Below are positions 26,672 to 36,513 of a DNA stretch of 64,000 bases, one piece after another (the stretch's first letter is position 1; every line of letters begins with the position of its first letter). The stretch covers positions 682,001 through 746,000 of the forward strand of contig NC_015416.1 of assembly GCF_000204415.1 (NCBI RefSeq), given 5' to 3'. The notes under the pieces were generated by a model, which was not told where the DNA came from, did no database searches, and was given only the letters and a program-made list of their open reading frames with translations. The DNA comes from Methanothrix soehngenii GP6. Its GTDB lineage: Archaea; Halobacteriota; Methanosarcinia; Methanotrichales; Methanotrichaceae. Position numbers and translations under genes: made by a program.

Positions 26672-26686
26672 ATATTTTATATACCA
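26672..26686 (+). promoter_or_regulatory. TATA box of the methyltransferase gene
   Basis: ATATTTTATATACCA lies about 50 nt before the ATG at 26732. This places transcription start near 26700, downstream of the longer ORF start at 26657, and so supports the shorter protein. Confidence 0.55.
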
Positions 26687-26731
26687 ACATTACTATCCGG
26701 AAGTGTGGATTCATTTACAACCTGGAGAGAT

Positions 26732-27571
26732 ATGTTCATTCAGCTGGAAGAAATCAATAGTCGACCTGAACCATTTGGGTTCTACACAGCGGCAGACCTG
26801 TGGACCGACGAACATACCTCAGAGCAAATGCTTGCATATCATCTCAATGCCGATATCGATGTATCATCCCGTCGAGGCGAGTTCATCGATCGATCGGTGG
26901 AATGGATTGCATCCCGCTTTAGTATTGGCGCCGACACCCGAATCGCCGATTTTGGCTGTGGTCCCGGGCTCTATGCAAATCGGCTGGCGAAGGTCGGTGC
27001 TAGTGTAATTGGTATTGATTTCTCTAAGTGCTCAATCAAGCATGCCCGAGAAGCAGCGCGAGAGGTGGGATTGACCATTGAATACATAAACCAGAACTAC
27101 CTGGATTTCGAAACAGAACACCGCTTCGATCTCATTCTGATGATCATGTGCGACTTCTGCGCTTTAAGCCCGTCGCAGCGCAGGATTATGCTCGCTAAGT
27201 TCCACTCCATGCTTCTGCCAGGTGGGTCTGTCCTTCTCGATGTTTATTCCCAAAGTGCGTTCAAGCAACGCAAGGAGGCAAGCTCGTATGGAGTGAATCT
27301 TCTCGATGGATTCTGGTCCGCGGAGAAGTACTATGGATTTCTGAACACTTTCAAGTACGACGACGCAATGGTGGTTTTGGATAAGTACACCATCGTCGAA
27401 TCGGCGAGAAAACGAACTGTCTACAACTGGCTGCAATACTTCACTCCCGAGTCGTTGTGGCGCGAGTTTGAGATGGCAGGTTTCGCAGATCAAGAGCTCT
27501 ATGCTGACGTTGCGGGCGCGCCGTTTGATAAAATGGCCTCTGAGTTTGCCATCATTGCGCAAAAGAAATAG
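26732..27571 (+). CDS. Class I SAM-dependent methyltransferase
   Basis: This 279-aa protein has the SAM-binding motif I ADFGCGPGLYANRLAK (near residue 70), motif II VIGIDFS, and a motif III region LLPGGSVLLDVY. The substrate is unknown. Start ATG 26732 has GGAGAG 2-8 nt upstream and a TATA box at suitable distance. The codons are less GC-biased than flanking genes, and it stands alone on the plus strand between two leftward operons, suggesting acquisition by transfer. Confidence 0.85.
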   Translation: MFIQLEEINSRPEPFGFYTAADLWTDEHTSEQMLAYHLNADIDVSSRRGEFIDRSVEWIASRFSIGADTRIADFGCGPGLYANRLAKVGASVIGIDFSKCSIKHAREAAREVGLTIEYINQNYLDFETEHRFDLILMIMCDFCALSPSQRRIMLAKFHSMLLPGGSVLLDVYSQSAFKQRKEASSYGVNLLDGFWSAEKYYGFLNTFKYDDAMVVLDKYTIVESARKRTVYNWLQYFTPESLWREFEMAGFADQELYADVAGAPFDKMASEFAIIAQKK

Positions 27572-27577
27572 TGATTA

Positions 27578-28003
27578 TTAAATGTCGATCTTAATGCCGA
27601 AGAGCTTCTCGAACCTTTCGTACTTTGTCCTGGCGCGGTAGATGTTCTGCCTGACATAGGGCGATCCCTCTTGGCAGGCGATCATATCCCTGATCTCGGC
27701 CGGGGTGAAGATGGCATCCAGCTTCTCCCGGGGCAGATCAGCAACCTTCACCTCTTCCTTTAGGAATTCAAGCGGCAGATCATCTAGCCAGCTCCAGTCC
27801 CTGCCATAGCGAATCAGTGCCAGATGCCCTTTTGCACATTGAGCCGAAACCAGCCACTCTGAATCAGTGCTATAATAGGCCAGGCTTTCCAGATCCGAGC
27901 CACAGGTGCTGCAGAAGCCAATCACATTCCTTGATTGGGAAAGGGGATTATGCCTCTCTCCATTGAAGAGAAGGAACATCCCTTTCTCCGTCAACTGATT
28001 CAT
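27578..28003 (-). CDS. Uncharacterised protein with treble-clef-like cysteines
   Basis: This 141-aa protein carries FCSTCGSDLE (residues 30-39) and QCAKGHLAL (near residue 55), a CxxC and C-x3-H pair likely to bind zinc. The C-terminal part (FTPAEIRDMIACQEGSPYVR) is helical. It overlaps dapB by 4 nt (ATGA) and is translationally coupled to it. I do not recognise the family. Confidence 0.7.
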   Translation of the reverse strand: MNQLTEKGMFLLFNGERHNPLSQSRNVIGFCSTCGSDLESLAYYSTDSEWLVSAQCAKGHLALIRYGRDWSWLDDLPLEFLKEEVKVADLPREKLDAIFTPAEIRDMIACQEGSPYVRQNIYRARTKYERFEKLFGIKIDI

Positions 28004-28785
28004 CTGGATTCTAGAACGTCCGCCATGCCGTAAATACCAGGCTTCCTGCCAACCACCCAGGTGGCTGCCCGCACTGCACCGCTGGCAAAAGCGGCTCTGC
28101 TATGGGCCTGGTGCCTGATCTCCAGCCTCTCGCCAGGACCCGCCAAAAGGACGGTATGGTCTCCTACGATGTCCCCTGCCCGCACGGCATGAACTCCAAT
28201 CTCTTTGCCTCGCGGCATGATCCCGTTCCGGCCATAGACGACCTCCGAGAGATCCGACTCACCCCGAGCTCTTCTTATAGCCTCCAATGTGGCCAGAGCA
28301 GTGCCGCTGGGTGCGTCCTTCTTTTGATTGTGATGGGCTTCTATGATCTCTATATCGAAATCGTAGCCTTTAAGAGCTGCTGCAGCATCAGCCACCAGCT
28401 TCCAGAACAGGTTTACTCCCACGCTGAAGTTGGGGGTTATGACCGCGGCCACATTGCCTTCTATTGCCTCTCTCATCTCGGAATGCTGTTCCGAAGAGAT
28501 GCCTGTGGTTCCCACCACCAGATCGACACCTAGAGAGGCCGCTATGCAGACGTTTTTCACTGCCGCTTTGGCTATTGTGAAGTCGATGAGCACATCCGGC
28601 CTAGTCTCTTTCAAGACCTGCTCTAGCTGTGAGGCATCTTTTACCAGAACGCCCCCCTGAAGCGGCTTTCCCGCGCCGACCGCATCCAGGCCTGCCACCA
28701 GCTCCATCCCCTCAATCCTGGCCGCCTCCTGGATGACTAGGGTGCCCATGCGCCCCAGCGCTCCAGTAATCGCAATTCGAGTCAT
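28000..28785 (-). CDS. dapB: 4-hydroxy-tetrahydrodipicolinate reductase
   Basis: This 261-aa enzyme has the N-terminal dinucleotide motif ITGALGRMG, VVGTTGISSEQ, the catalytic segment EAHHNQKKDAPSGTAL (His and Lys) and C-terminal RAAFASGAVRAATWV. It reduces the DapA product with NAD(P)H in lysine synthesis. It overlaps dapA by 4 nt and the downstream gene by 4 nt, so this is a tightly packed operon. Confidence 0.96.
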   Translation of the reverse strand: MTRIAITGALGRMGTLVIQEAARIEGMELVAGLDAVGAGKPLQGGVLVKDASQLEQVLKETRPDVLIDFTIAKAAVKNVCIAASLGVDLVVGTTGISSEQHSEMREAIEGNVAAVITPNFSVGVNLFWKLVADAAAALKGYDFDIEIIEAHHNQKKDAPSGTALATLEAIRRARGESDLSEVVYGRNGIMPRGKEIGVHAVRAGDIVGDHTVLLAGPGERLEIRHQAHSRAAFASGAVRAATWVVGRKPGIYGMADVLESR

Positions 28786-29660
28786 GCTCTCTCGCCCAGG
28801 GTCACCAGCAGCTCCTTTAGCATCTTCTCTTTATCTGCAGCCATCTCCCCCAGGGGAAGGCGCAATGGGCCACCTGCCAATCCCAGGTACTTATGAGCAG
28901 TCTTCACAGGTATGGGGTTGGTCTCAAGGAACATCGCTCGAACCAGGGGAGCAAGCTCATAGTGCAGGGATCTTGCCTTCTCCAGGTCGCCCTTCATCAT
29001 GGCATCCACCATTGCCACAGTCTTTCTGGGGGCAACATTGGCCACCACTGAGATCACGCCCTTTGCACCCAGGGCCATGGCTGGAAGCGTAAGATCATCA
29101 TCGCCACAGAGAACGGAAAAGTCGCTTCCCCATGTCTGCTCAATAATTTGAGATAGCTGGGAAAGGCTTCCGCTGGCCTCCTTTATGGCCACGATATTCT
29201 TTATTCGAGAGAGCTTTGCCACAAGCTCCGGCTTGAGGTCGATTCCGGTCCTCTTGGGAACATTGTAGAGCACTATGGGGATGTCGCACTTCTCGGCTAC
29301 GGTCTTGAAGTGCTCGAACATGCCGCGATCATTGGGCTTATTATAGTATGGGGTGATCAGCAGGGCAGCATGTGCGCCCGCCTCTGCGGCATGACAGGTC
29401 AGCTCCACCGCCTCGCGGGTGTTATTGGAGCCAGTTCCTGCTATCACCGGAACCGTGGAGTTCTCCACTGCGATCTCTATCACTCGCTTATGCTCTTCGA
29501 AGGTCAGAGTTGCCGCCTCACCGGTAGTGCCGCAGGGAACCATGCCTGATATTCCTGTTTTGCTCAGGTACTCTACGTTTCTCTTCAGACCCTCCTCGTC
29601 CAGGCTCTTGTCCTCATGAAATGGCGTGATTATCGCAGGAAGCACGCCGCTATACATCAA
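28782..29660 (-). CDS. dapA: 4-hydroxy-tetrahydrodipicolinate synthase
   Basis: This 292-aa TIM barrel contains GMVPCGTTGEAATLT, the catalytic Tyr in VLYNVPKRTGIDL and the Schiff-base Lys in NIVAIKEASGS. It condenses pyruvate with aspartate semialdehyde. It connects to the hom/ACT genes in the neighbouring operon, since both use aspartate semialdehyde. Its start overlaps the rps17e stop by 11 nt. Confidence 0.97.
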   Translation of the reverse strand: MMYSGVLPAIITPFHEDKSLDEEGLKRNVEYLSKTGISGMVPCGTTGEAATLTFEEHKRVIEIAVENSTVPVIAGTGSNNTREAVELTCHAAEAGAHAALLITPYYNKPNDRGMFEHFKTVAEKCDIPIVLYNVPKRTGIDLKPELVAKLSRIKNIVAIKEASGSLSQLSQIIEQTWGSDFSVLCGDDDLTLPAMALGAKGVISVVANVAPRKTVAMVDAMMKGDLEKARSLHYELAPLVRAMFLETNPIPVKTAHKYLGLAGGPLRLPLGEMAADKEKMLKELLVTLGERA

Positions 29661-29865
29661 CCTCGACCTCTCTTCTCGTACTTCTCTGCCTCATAACATT
29701 GGATATGTAGCCTGCTATGCGGTTGCGGATGGTTTTGTTCTTGATATCGGTATACTCCGATACCCGCAGCTTGTTCTGCTCAAAGTCAGGGCTAAATGAG
29801 CTCTCGTAGGTTCTCAACAGGTCCATCGCGAAATTCTTAATATAACTAGGCTTTACGCTTCCCAT
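29650..29865 (-). CDS. rps17e: Ribosomal protein S17e
   Basis: This 71-aa protein starts MGSVKPSYIKNFAMDLLRTY and continues with FEQNKLRVSEYTDIKNKTIRN, the archaeal/eukaryotic S17e pattern. A longer in-frame ORF begins at 29931, but the family starts at this Met. It is a small-subunit component embedded in the lysine operon, an arrangement seen in other archaea. Confidence 0.93.
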   Translation of the reverse strand: MGSVKPSYIKNFAMDLLRTYESSFSPDFEQNKLRVSEYTDIKNKTIRNRIAGYISNVMRQRSTRREVEVDV

Positions 29866-29914
29866 AATCAACACTCCAGCTAGATCAATCCTTTGTGCAT
29901 CCTTGCTCCACAAT

Positions 29915-31264
29915 TTATATCTTGCTATCATCCTCTAGAATGCCCCAAGCCCTGGACGCCGGCAAGCTGGCCAACAGTTCGACCAGCAAGGATGCTGAAG
30001 CCCCCAGCAGATAAAGCCTGGGCTCTTTACCCAGGACGCCCTCATCCCATATCGCAGCGGGCAGTAGAGCTGAGCCTTCCCCTTCGCTCAGCTCCTCCTC
30101 GCCCTTCAAATGGCATTGGCCAATTGCTGCCAGTTCATCCAATCGAGCGCGATCTATTATCGGGAGGCCAAGCTCTCTGCAGGATAGGAGGGCCTTTGGC
30201 TCTAAATCGATGGCCGCTTTTGCCAGAGGGTCTATTTTCATTGCGGCAAGGATCACAGAAGCGCTATCGCTCCTGCCACCGAATCGAAATCCTCCAAACC
30301 GGCATACTCTCTCCTCGATCTTTGTTAATCCTCCCTCCAGCGCTGCCACATCCTCAGGGCATCTGGCACCGGGAATGGCCATGGCAGGCCCTGCTCCTCC
30401 CTTCAGCATGAGATCGAAGAGCTCGTGAGAGTTTTCCAGCAGATCCACCGCCACTTCCAGATCGCACAGAACCCGGTAACGGCTCGCTTCAACTCTCAGG
30501 GCTGCAGACTGGTTTACCGGGCCCACCCCCTTTCCCACCCTGAGGCTCCCGCGAAGGGCACTCTTTGCGAACTCCTTTGCATTCAGGGCGGCGTTTTCAA
30601 TTGAGCAGCCCAGGGCAAGAAAAGAGGTTAAAGCGGCAGAGAAGGTACATCCAATGCCGTGGTTCTCTCCTGGTATCCTTTCTGAGGGCAGAAGAGTGGA
30701 CTTGTTGCGCACCATGAGCAGATCGGTGCAATCCAGGTGCCCTCCCTTGACGATCACCGCTTGTGCCCCCAGGCTCATGATACCGCGGGCGGCATGAGCA
30801 GCACTATCCATGTCGCGAACGCGGATTCCAGAAAGAGCCTCTGCCTCGAAGATGTTGGGGGTGACCACCCCTGCCAGGGGGATCAAGCGCTCTTTCAGGG
30901 CAGATACCGCATCGGGCCGAAGGAGCCTGCCGCCAGCCTCAGCCTCGATCACCGGATCCAGGACCAAAGGAATATCATTTGCCTGGAGGTGATCGGCTAC
31001 TGTATCCACAATCTGGGCCGAGTGGAGCATACCGGTCTTGGCCCAGGCAATGGAAAAGTCCTCTGTGATCGATTCGAGCTGCGCTCTTACCTCTTCGGGA
31101 GAGAGTGCATAGACGTTTTGCACTCCCAGAGTGTTCTGGGCGGTGATGGCAGTGATGGCGGATGTTCCATGCAGGCCCAGGACGGAAAATGTCTTGATGT
31201 CCGCCTGGATTCCGGCACCTCCTCCTGAATCCGATCCGCCTATAGTCAGCACTACTTTCGGCAT
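29915..31264 (-). CDS. thiDN: ThiD-ThiN fusion: HMP/HMP-P kinase and thiamine-phosphate synthase
   Basis: This 449-aa protein has a ThiD ribokinase-fold domain (residues 1-255; [31 protein letters not shown] and the C-terminal [14 protein letters not shown]). A ThiN domain (residues 270-449; [28 protein letters not shown]) follows. ThiD phosphorylates hydroxymethylpyrimidine phosphate, and ThiN joins it to the thiazole phosphate. The fusion is common in euryarchaea lacking ThiE. It heads the rps17e-dapA-dapB run. Confidence 0.94.
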   Translation of the reverse strand: MPKVVLTIGGSDSGGGAGIQADIKTFSVLGLHGTSAITAITAQNTLGVQNVYALSPEEVRAQLESITEDFSIAWAKTGMLHSAQIVDTVADHLQANDIPLVLDPVIEAEAGGRLLRPDAVSALKERLIPLAGVVTPNIFEAEALSGIRVRDMDSAAHAARGIMSLGAQAVIVKGGHLDCTDLLMVRNKSTLLPSERIPGENHGIGCTFSAALTSFLALGCSIENAALNAKEFAKSALRGSLRVGKGVGPVNQSAALRVEASRYRVLCDLEVAVDLLENSHELFDLMLKGGAGPAMAIPGARCPEDVAALEGGLTKIEERVCRFGGFRFGGRSDSASVILAAMKIDPLAKAAIDLEPKALLSCRELGLPIIDRARLDELAAIGQCHLKGEEELSEGEGSALLPAAIWDEGVLGKEPRLYLLGASASLLVELLASLPASRAWGILEDDSKI

Positions 31265-31325
31265 ATCTTGGGCATTGAAAAATCAGGATGGCTTCAAGCG
31301 GCTTTATCCGGCTTCAGAATATCTT

Positions 31326-31877
31326 TCAGGATATCTTCTTCTCTGCCTCTGCCACCATCTCTTCTGGAAGGTCGTACTTCTGGGCGATCTTCAGGGCTTT
31401 GCGGTAGAGGCCGGCTTGCATATGCTGCTCAAAGGACTTCTTTGCTGCTTCCTGTTTCATTGGTCTGGGGAGGTCGAAGTCATCGGCGATCTCAGCAGCG
31501 TTCTTGACCATGCCCATGCTCATGCTCTTATTGAAAGCCTGGATGGCCGCCTGCCGGACCATATCCTCTGGCAGCCCGAACTCCTTGGCGTACTCCGCCG
31601 CTGCCCGGTAGAACTCGCTGTCTATCTTTCTATAAAACGATCTCTGAGCGGCTTCCAGACGATGGTCGCTGGGAAGATCATATTGTTTGGCCAGTTCGGC
31701 AGCCAGAGAATAATCCCCCTTCTTCATATTGGCATCGTATGCCGACTTCACCGCATCCTGAAGCATCGAGTTCGGAAGGCCCAGATCCGACTTGATCTTT
31801 GCTGCCTCTTTGTAGGCCCCTGCGTTCATCTTCTCTTTAAACCGTCTTGCGCCTTCTGCCAGCTTATCTTCTGCCAT
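31326..31877 (-). CDS. Alpha-solenoid repeat protein
   Basis: This 183-aa protein consists of five helical repeats of about 36 residues. Each ends in a short G/Y-x-LP signature: DLGLP, QYDLP, EFGLP, DFDLP and KYDLP, after a helix of the type GxYxxAAxxA. The start is ATG at 31877, because GGAGG is 5 nt upstream; the in-frame GTG at 31889 would place it inside the RBS. Such TPR/PPR-like stacks normally bind proteins or RNA. The partner is unknown. Confidence 0.82.
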   Translation of the reverse strand: MAEDKLAEGARRFKEKMNAGAYKEAAKIKSDLGLPNSMLQDAVKSAYDANMKKGDYSLAAELAKQYDLPSDHRLEAAQRSFYRKIDSEFYRAAAEYAKEFGLPEDMVRQAAIQAFNKSMSMGMVKNAAEIADDFDLPRPMKQEAAKKSFEQHMQAGLYRKALKIAQKYDLPEEMVAEAEKKIS

Positions 31878-31915
31878 ATAATCCTCCACCGCTATCTTTT
31901 GATTTTATCGATCCT

Positions 31916-32365
31916 TCAGTCGCTGATATTTCTGTCCCGGAGATTGGTAATGAATGCATACTGTGTGGTTGTAGGAAGCTTCCGGCGAAGCTCTCGCACA
32001 TCGGGAAGGTAGATTACGATCTGCTTGTTCAGCGGCTTCTCTTTGCCCAGTATCTTGCTTACCATCTCCACCTCTGCCTCACCCTGAATACGGGCACCAC
32101 CACTGCCGAAATCCGGGGACATCTCAATGAGCATTGGCAGTCTGAGGCGGCTCCACAGGAATCTTGGAACTGACTCGGAGATCAGCTTCAGCTCTGACTT
32201 GTCCATAATGAAAAAGGTGTTATCCTTTCCCCTGATTCCGGGCTTCTCCATTGCCAAGAGCTCGGTCAGATTGAGCCGCCTGTTTGGCAGGTGCTGATTC
32301 ATCGTCTGGATGGTCTTGACCAGTATGTTCTTGTTTAATCCTCTTCCTTCTCCGGAAAACGCCAT
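31916..32365 (-). CDS. DUF61 (UPF0216) family protein
   Basis: This 149-aa protein has the family pattern [15 protein letters not shown] near the N-terminus, [13 protein letters not shown], then [18 protein letters not shown] and KILGKEKP. The family is archaeal and uncharacterised. It lies 25 nt downstream of the HD hydrolase and 38 nt upstream of the solenoid protein, all leftward. Confidence 0.85.
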   Translation of the reverse strand: MAFSGEGRGLNKNILVKTIQTMNQHLPNRRLNLTELLAMEKPGIRGKDNTFFIMDKSELKLISESVPRFLWSRLRLPMLIEMSPDFGSGGARIQGEAEVEMVSKILGKEKPLNKQIVIYLPDVRELRRKLPTTTQYAFITNLRDRNISD

Positions 32366-32390
32366 TGGAATCAATCTCTCTTCTTTTGAC

Positions 32391-33593
32391 TTAAAGGTAA
32401 TCGTTATGGATGTCTGAGAATGTATGCTGCACAGTGCTCTTCTTCAGGTTCAAGCACCTTCTGGCAGCTTTTGCCACATCATCCCTCAATTCCGCTGGGG
32501 CGTAGACGCCGAATCGCCAGGTGGCCCTCTGGGCTCTCTCCAGGATGCTGACCAGGGGGGAGACCATTCGCAGGGGTCTGGTCTCTTCCCCGACCAGGGC
32601 GGGAAAATTGCCTTCAGAGCTATCGGGCAGGGGTGGATTGTCCACCAAGATGCTGCCCGGATCCATTCCTGCCTCCGCAGCTATCTCCTGAGCGATGATC
32701 TTCTCGCTTACCCTCTGCAGCGAGGGCTCCAGGCTTTCCAGATCCACATAGACCGCTCTTTTGAATAGCTTGCGAGATCTTATGCGAGAGGCCATCTCTG
32801 CGGGATAGCCGTCCGCTATCTCCAGAGCGGTGAAAAGCTGGATGTCGTCCATCTCCTTCACCTTTGCGGCGCTGGAGATGCCATCTTCAATCATCCTTCT
32901 GATTCCTGAGGAGATCATGCACTCGGATATGCGGCAGACGTGATGGTAGTAGACCGCGGGGTGCATGAGCAGCCGGGAGATGAGAAGCGACGTTGCTGCC
33001 TGCACCCCACCAGCTTCCACCGCCAGCTGGCCCTGGTGAAGGGTCATCTTCTGCAATAGTCTCAGCCGGTCTATCACCCCATAGGCCACGCCGGTATAGT
33101 GGGCGTCCCGGATCAGGTAGTCCATGCGGTCGACATCGATCTCGCCGCTCACGATCTGGCCTTTGTCCTGGCCGTGGATGAAGGATTGGATATCGGTTGG
33201 CTTGAGGCCGTGTCTATCCAACACCTCCCCCAGCTCTCCTTTTTTCAGAATCTCGATGACGCTCTCGTGCTCTGTTCTCAGAAAGGGGGCCAGGGCTGAC
33301 TCTGTGGCATGAGAGAGGGGGCCGTGGCCTACGTCGTGCAGGAGGGCGGCAGCGCCCACAAGCAAGCGATCATCCTCATCCAGGCCGAGGTGATCGGTGA
33401 GGTGAAAAGCCATATGGTAGGCTCCCAGGCTGTGCTCGAAACGGGTGTGGTTGGCCCCGGGATAGACCAGGTTTGCCAGGCCCAGCTGCTTGATCCAGCG
33501 GAGCCTCTGCATCTGAGGGGTATTGGCAATCTCCAGGGCCAGGCCCTCCAGCTTGACGTAGCCGTGCACCGGATCTCGGACCTCTGTCATCAA
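32391..33593 (-). CDS. HD-domain phosphohydrolase (dNTPase-like)
   Basis: This 400-aa protein has all HD metal ligands: TRFEHSLGAYHMA (His), LLHDVGHGPLSHATE (His-Asp) and EIDVDRMDYLIRDAHYTG (Asp). It belongs to the SAMHD1/dGTPase-like group that hydrolyses nucleoside triphosphates. It is intact and is paralogous to the frameshifted gene at 17027; alignment of the two shows where the latter lost a base. The strand region RDPVHGYVKLEGL is the usual N-terminus. Confidence 0.92.
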   Translation of the reverse strand: MMTEVRDPVHGYVKLEGLALEIANTPQMQRLRWIKQLGLANLVYPGANHTRFEHSLGAYHMAFHLTDHLGLDEDDRLLVGAAALLHDVGHGPLSHATESALAPFLRTEHESVIEILKKGELGEVLDRHGLKPTDIQSFIHGQDKGQIVSGEIDVDRMDYLIRDAHYTGVAYGVIDRLRLLQKMTLHQGQLAVEAGGVQAATSLLISRLLMHPAVYYHHVCRISECMISSGIRRMIEDGISSAAKVKEMDDIQLFTALEIADGYPAEMASRIRSRKLFKRAVYVDLESLEPSLQRVSEKIIAQEIAAEAGMDPGSILVDNPPLPDSSEGNFPALVGEETRPLRMVSPLVSILERAQRATWRFGVYAPAELRDDVAKAARRCLNLKKSTVQHTFSDIHNDYL

Positions 33594-33727
33594 AGAAGCC
33601 TTTTAAATCCTGGACCTTAAAAATCTTGGCTCTTCGCGTTTTCTCAACAAGAGGATTTTCACTGAAAGAAAAGACCGCATTTACGCATTCTTCCGGGACG
33701 ACGCCAGTCGACTCTTTCTTTAAACAT

Positions 33728-33940
33728 CTATCTCAATCCAATCGACCGGCAAAAATCGCTATAAGGCCGCCCCTCAATTGCCAGGTACATGAATATCCCA
33801 GACCATGCCCATACCGCCAGGGCGAAGACTATGGTGAACACGAGAAAGAATGTCAGCATGATCAGCAGGCCAAGAACGAATAGCAGAATGGATATCGCTG
33901 CATATTTCAGGCGGGTGGTTTTGTCTATCTTCTCATACAT
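33728..33940 (-). CDS. Small two-helix membrane protein
   Basis: This 70-aa protein has two close hydrophobic segments (YAAISILLFVLGLLIMLTFF and VFALAVWAWSGIFMYLAI). ATG at 33940 follows AAGGAATCAG. It is divergent from the MFS gene at 34021 with an 80-bp gap. The family is unknown. Confidence 0.62.
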   Translation of the reverse strand: MYEKIDKTTRLKYAAISILLFVLGLLIMLTFFLVFTIVFALAVWAWSGIFMYLAIEGRPYSDFCRSIGLR

Positions 33941-34020
33941 CTGATTCCTTTGAATGAGCAATTGCAGGCTATCAACTTTGCGGAACTCTTTTTAAGCCCT
34001 TGGTACAAGGCCCTTGAGCT

Positions 34021-35475
34021 ATGGGATCCGGCTCAACAGAACTGAAGGCAGAATATAAGGATAAAGAACAGGAATCGGGCAGCAAGAACCGCTACATCGT
34101 CCTGGTTTTAGTCCTGACCGGCGTCCTGATGGCCGTTCTCGATGGCTCAGTGGTCAGCATCGCCCTGCCCACCATAACCGAGCACTTCCGGGTGTCCATC
34201 GCCGAGTCCCAGATGATAATGACCGCCTATCTGGTGACGATCACGAGCTTGCTTTTGATATTCGGGAAGGTGGCTGAGCGGGTGGGAAAGGCCAGGCTCT
34301 TCATGCTGGGTCTGGCCCTCTTCACCTCTAGCTCTCTTGCCTGCGGCATCTCCACCAGCCTGGAGATGCTGGTCTTATGCCGGATCTTTCAGGCTACTGG
34401 AGGGGCGATGATGTTCTCCATAAGCGCGGCGATAATATTCCTCGCCTTTCCCAAGAGCGAGCAGGGCCGGGCCATGGGCTACATCGGATCGACGGTGGCC
34501 ATTGGCAGCATCCTGGGGCCAACTCTGGGAGGCTTCATCGTGGACCTCTTGGGCTGGAGCTACATCTTTCTGATCAACGTGCCCATAGGCATAGTCCAGC
34601 TCCTCCTCTCTGCCAGATACCTGAGAATCGAGGAGACGAGATCCAAGAGCCTGGAGGTGGACTGGATAGGCGGCCTGACCCTGATCGCGCTCATCGTCTC
34701 CATGATGACATTTCTTGGCCAGCTCTCTTATGGCTTTGCCCCGACGCCGCCCATACTCCTCTTGGCCTTGATCTTTGTCCTATCCTTCTTCGGATTCATA
34801 ATCAACGAGTCCAGGCAGAAGTCACCCCTGCTGGACCTTTCCATCTTCCGCTACCGGATGTTTGTCCTGCCCAGCATCAGCATGATCCTCTTTTTCGTGG
34901 CCAACCTGATGATAACCGTCCTCGGGCCGTTCTATTTTGAGGGGGTGAGGGGCTATACTGCTTCGCAGGTGGGACTGATCTTTCTTATCGTCCCGGCCAT
35001 CACCGTCTTCGGAGCGCCCCTGACCGGTGCCGTATACGACAGGCACCAGTTCAGGTACCTGGCAGCTCTGGGAATGTCGATCATGGCCCTCTCCATGATC
35101 GCTCTGGGATTCCTGGCGATGAGCACGGCGAACGATATCAGACAGCTCTTGATCTGCTTCGTCTTCATGGGGTTGGGTGCCGCGTTCTTCCAGAGCCCCA
35201 ACAATACCGAGCTGATGAGGTCCCTGCCCGTCTCCAAGATCAACATCGCCTCCAGCTTCACCGCCACCATCAGAAACCTGGGAATGGCACTTGGTGTCTC
35301 CCTCTCCGGCCTTCTGGTCTCGCTGCAGATGGCCCAGGCCGGTTACTATGGGACCATATCCGATGCCGGCCCTGCGATCCTCGCAAGCAGCATAAGCCGT
35401 GTGATGATGATCGCAGGGGGCTTATGTATTATAAGCGCCATTGTGGCCATATATAGAGGATCGAAAATGAAATAA
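34021..35475 (+). CDS. MFS multidrug transporter, DHA2 (EmrB/QacA) type
   Basis: This 484-aa protein has about 14 transmembrane helices, LDGSVVSIALPTI in TM1 (the DHA2 motif D1), GKVAERVGKARLF in the TM2-3 loop (motif A) and GSILGPTLGGFIVD (motif C). DHA2 members export drugs or lipophilic compounds by proton antiport. The substrate cannot be inferred. Its base composition fits the core genome. Confidence 0.92.
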   Translation: MGSGSTELKAEYKDKEQESGSKNRYIVLVLVLTGVLMAVLDGSVVSIALPTITEHFRVSIAESQMIMTAYLVTITSLLLIFGKVAERVGKARLFMLGLALFTSSSLACGISTSLEMLVLCRIFQATGGAMMFSISAAIIFLAFPKSEQGRAMGYIGSTVAIGSILGPTLGGFIVDLLGWSYIFLINVPIGIVQLLLSARYLRIEETRSKSLEVDWIGGLTLIALIVSMMTFLGQLSYGFAPTPPILLLALIFVLSFFGFIINESRQKSPLLDLSIFRYRMFVLPSISMILFFVANLMITVLGPFYFEGVRGYTASQVGLIFLIVPAITVFGAPLTGAVYDRHQFRYLAALGMSIMALSMIALGFLAMSTANDIRQLLICFVFMGLGAAFFQSPNNTELMRSLPVSKINIASSFTATIRNLGMALGVSLSGLLVSLQMAQAGYYGTISDAGPAILASSISRVMMIAGGLCIISAIVAIYRGSKMK

Positions 35476-35679
35476 TACCAAAGGACTGACACTTGATTGA
35501 CCTTAAACTTACCCCGAAAAATAGGTGAGTGTTCATGTCATCAACTTCCTAATTATCGGAGTATTCGTGACGTTCTGCGATCCCTATTTAATGGATATTC
35601 GTTTAAAGCTTGTTAGTGACATAACGATCGATTATGTAATTACAATATAACTTTATTTTAAGTTACAAAAAAAGAAATC
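35476..35679. other. AT-rich boundary of the accessory island
   Basis: Composition drops to AT-rich here (for example TTATGTAATTACAATATAAC). The segment probably holds the promoter for the 35680 gene. No ORF is seen. Confidence 0.45.
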
Positions 35680-36069
35680 ATGCATACAACAGAAAGCAGG
35701 AAGATGCTTAAAGATCTTAAGAAGATGACCGGTATCGAGATGATGGTTTTAGAGAACTTGACATTATTGGACATAGTTGAAGCTAGAGACTTGGCCATCA
35801 AACTCGAGAGATCAATTATCGAGAAAAAGGATGCCATTAGAGTCTTGAAGGTGCAGGCAAGACTCGAGGATTTGAGCGTCTATTGTGTGAAGATGGAAAA
35901 GGTCGTGAGAAAGGGGAAGACTAAGATATACACATACTGGTATGCCTCTTGGAGGGATGGCCGGAAAGTTAAGAACGTATACATTGGCAGCACCAATAAC
36001 CTGAGTTATATTGAGGCTCTGGCGAAGGCTCGAAGATTAAAGGCGACTTTTTTGGGTTTAGAGGCGTAA
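35680..36069 (+). CDS. Uncharacterised protein with YWYASWR motif
   Basis: This 129-aa protein has a helical N-terminal half (DIVEARDLAIKLERSIIEKK) and a basic C-terminal half with KIYTYWYASWRDGRKVKNVY, the hallmark of a small archaeal family often seen near mobile elements. The C-terminal segment looks like a compact beta hairpin that could bind nucleic acid, but its function is unknown. It is AT-rich in third positions, unlike flanking core genes. Confidence 0.65.
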   Translation: MHTTESRKMLKDLKKMTGIEMMVLENLTLLDIVEARDLAIKLERSIIEKKDAIRVLKVQARLEDLSVYCVKMEKVVRKGKTKIYTYWYASWRDGRKVKNVYIGSTNNLSYIEALAKARRLKATFLGLEA

Positions 36070-36505
36070 AATAAATTATATAAAAAATATTACGAATTTT
36101 TCTGTGACATCATTGGAGATTATTTTTGATTGCAACATACAAAAATTATTTTAGTTATAGATAATAATATTAGTGATAGCAATTCGGGATGTTCTTCAAT
36201 TGCACCCGAAAAAAAGGTGAGCAACTATGGCAGATAATCAGGATATAGATAAAGGCGGTTGGGCAATATTCTATAGTGAGCTATGCAAGCAGATAAAAGG
36301 ATTGGAATCAGATGGTGTAAAAAAATCATTCCAATTCGCAGGAATGCCAATGGAAGCCGCATGGTGGCAGGATACGGAATTTAATGCATATCAAATCATC
36401 GACCGCGAACCACAAGCTCTCGATGGTTACTATACGCCATCGTCCAAAAACATCCATTTAGACTATGGGACTTTTCTCAATAACGTGCGACTTAATGTGG
36501 CTCCA

Positions 36506-36513
36506 CAAAATCC
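36506..36513. repeat. Left target-site duplication of IS copy 1
   Basis: CAAAATCC here is repeated at 37683-37690. An 8-bp duplication is within the range for IS1-family transposition. Confidence 0.9.

Noticed and set aside
26657-26731. Longer start for the methyltransferase at 26657
   Set aside because: A TATA box lies inside this extension, and the ATG at 26732 has its own ribosome-binding site.
29866-29931. Longer start for ribosomal protein S17e
   Set aside because: S17e proteins start at the MGSVKPSYIK Met, and the extension overlaps the thiDN end.
31265-31325. TPP riboswitch upstream of thiDN
   Set aside because: The gap is only about 60 bp and I see no conserved thi-box sequence.
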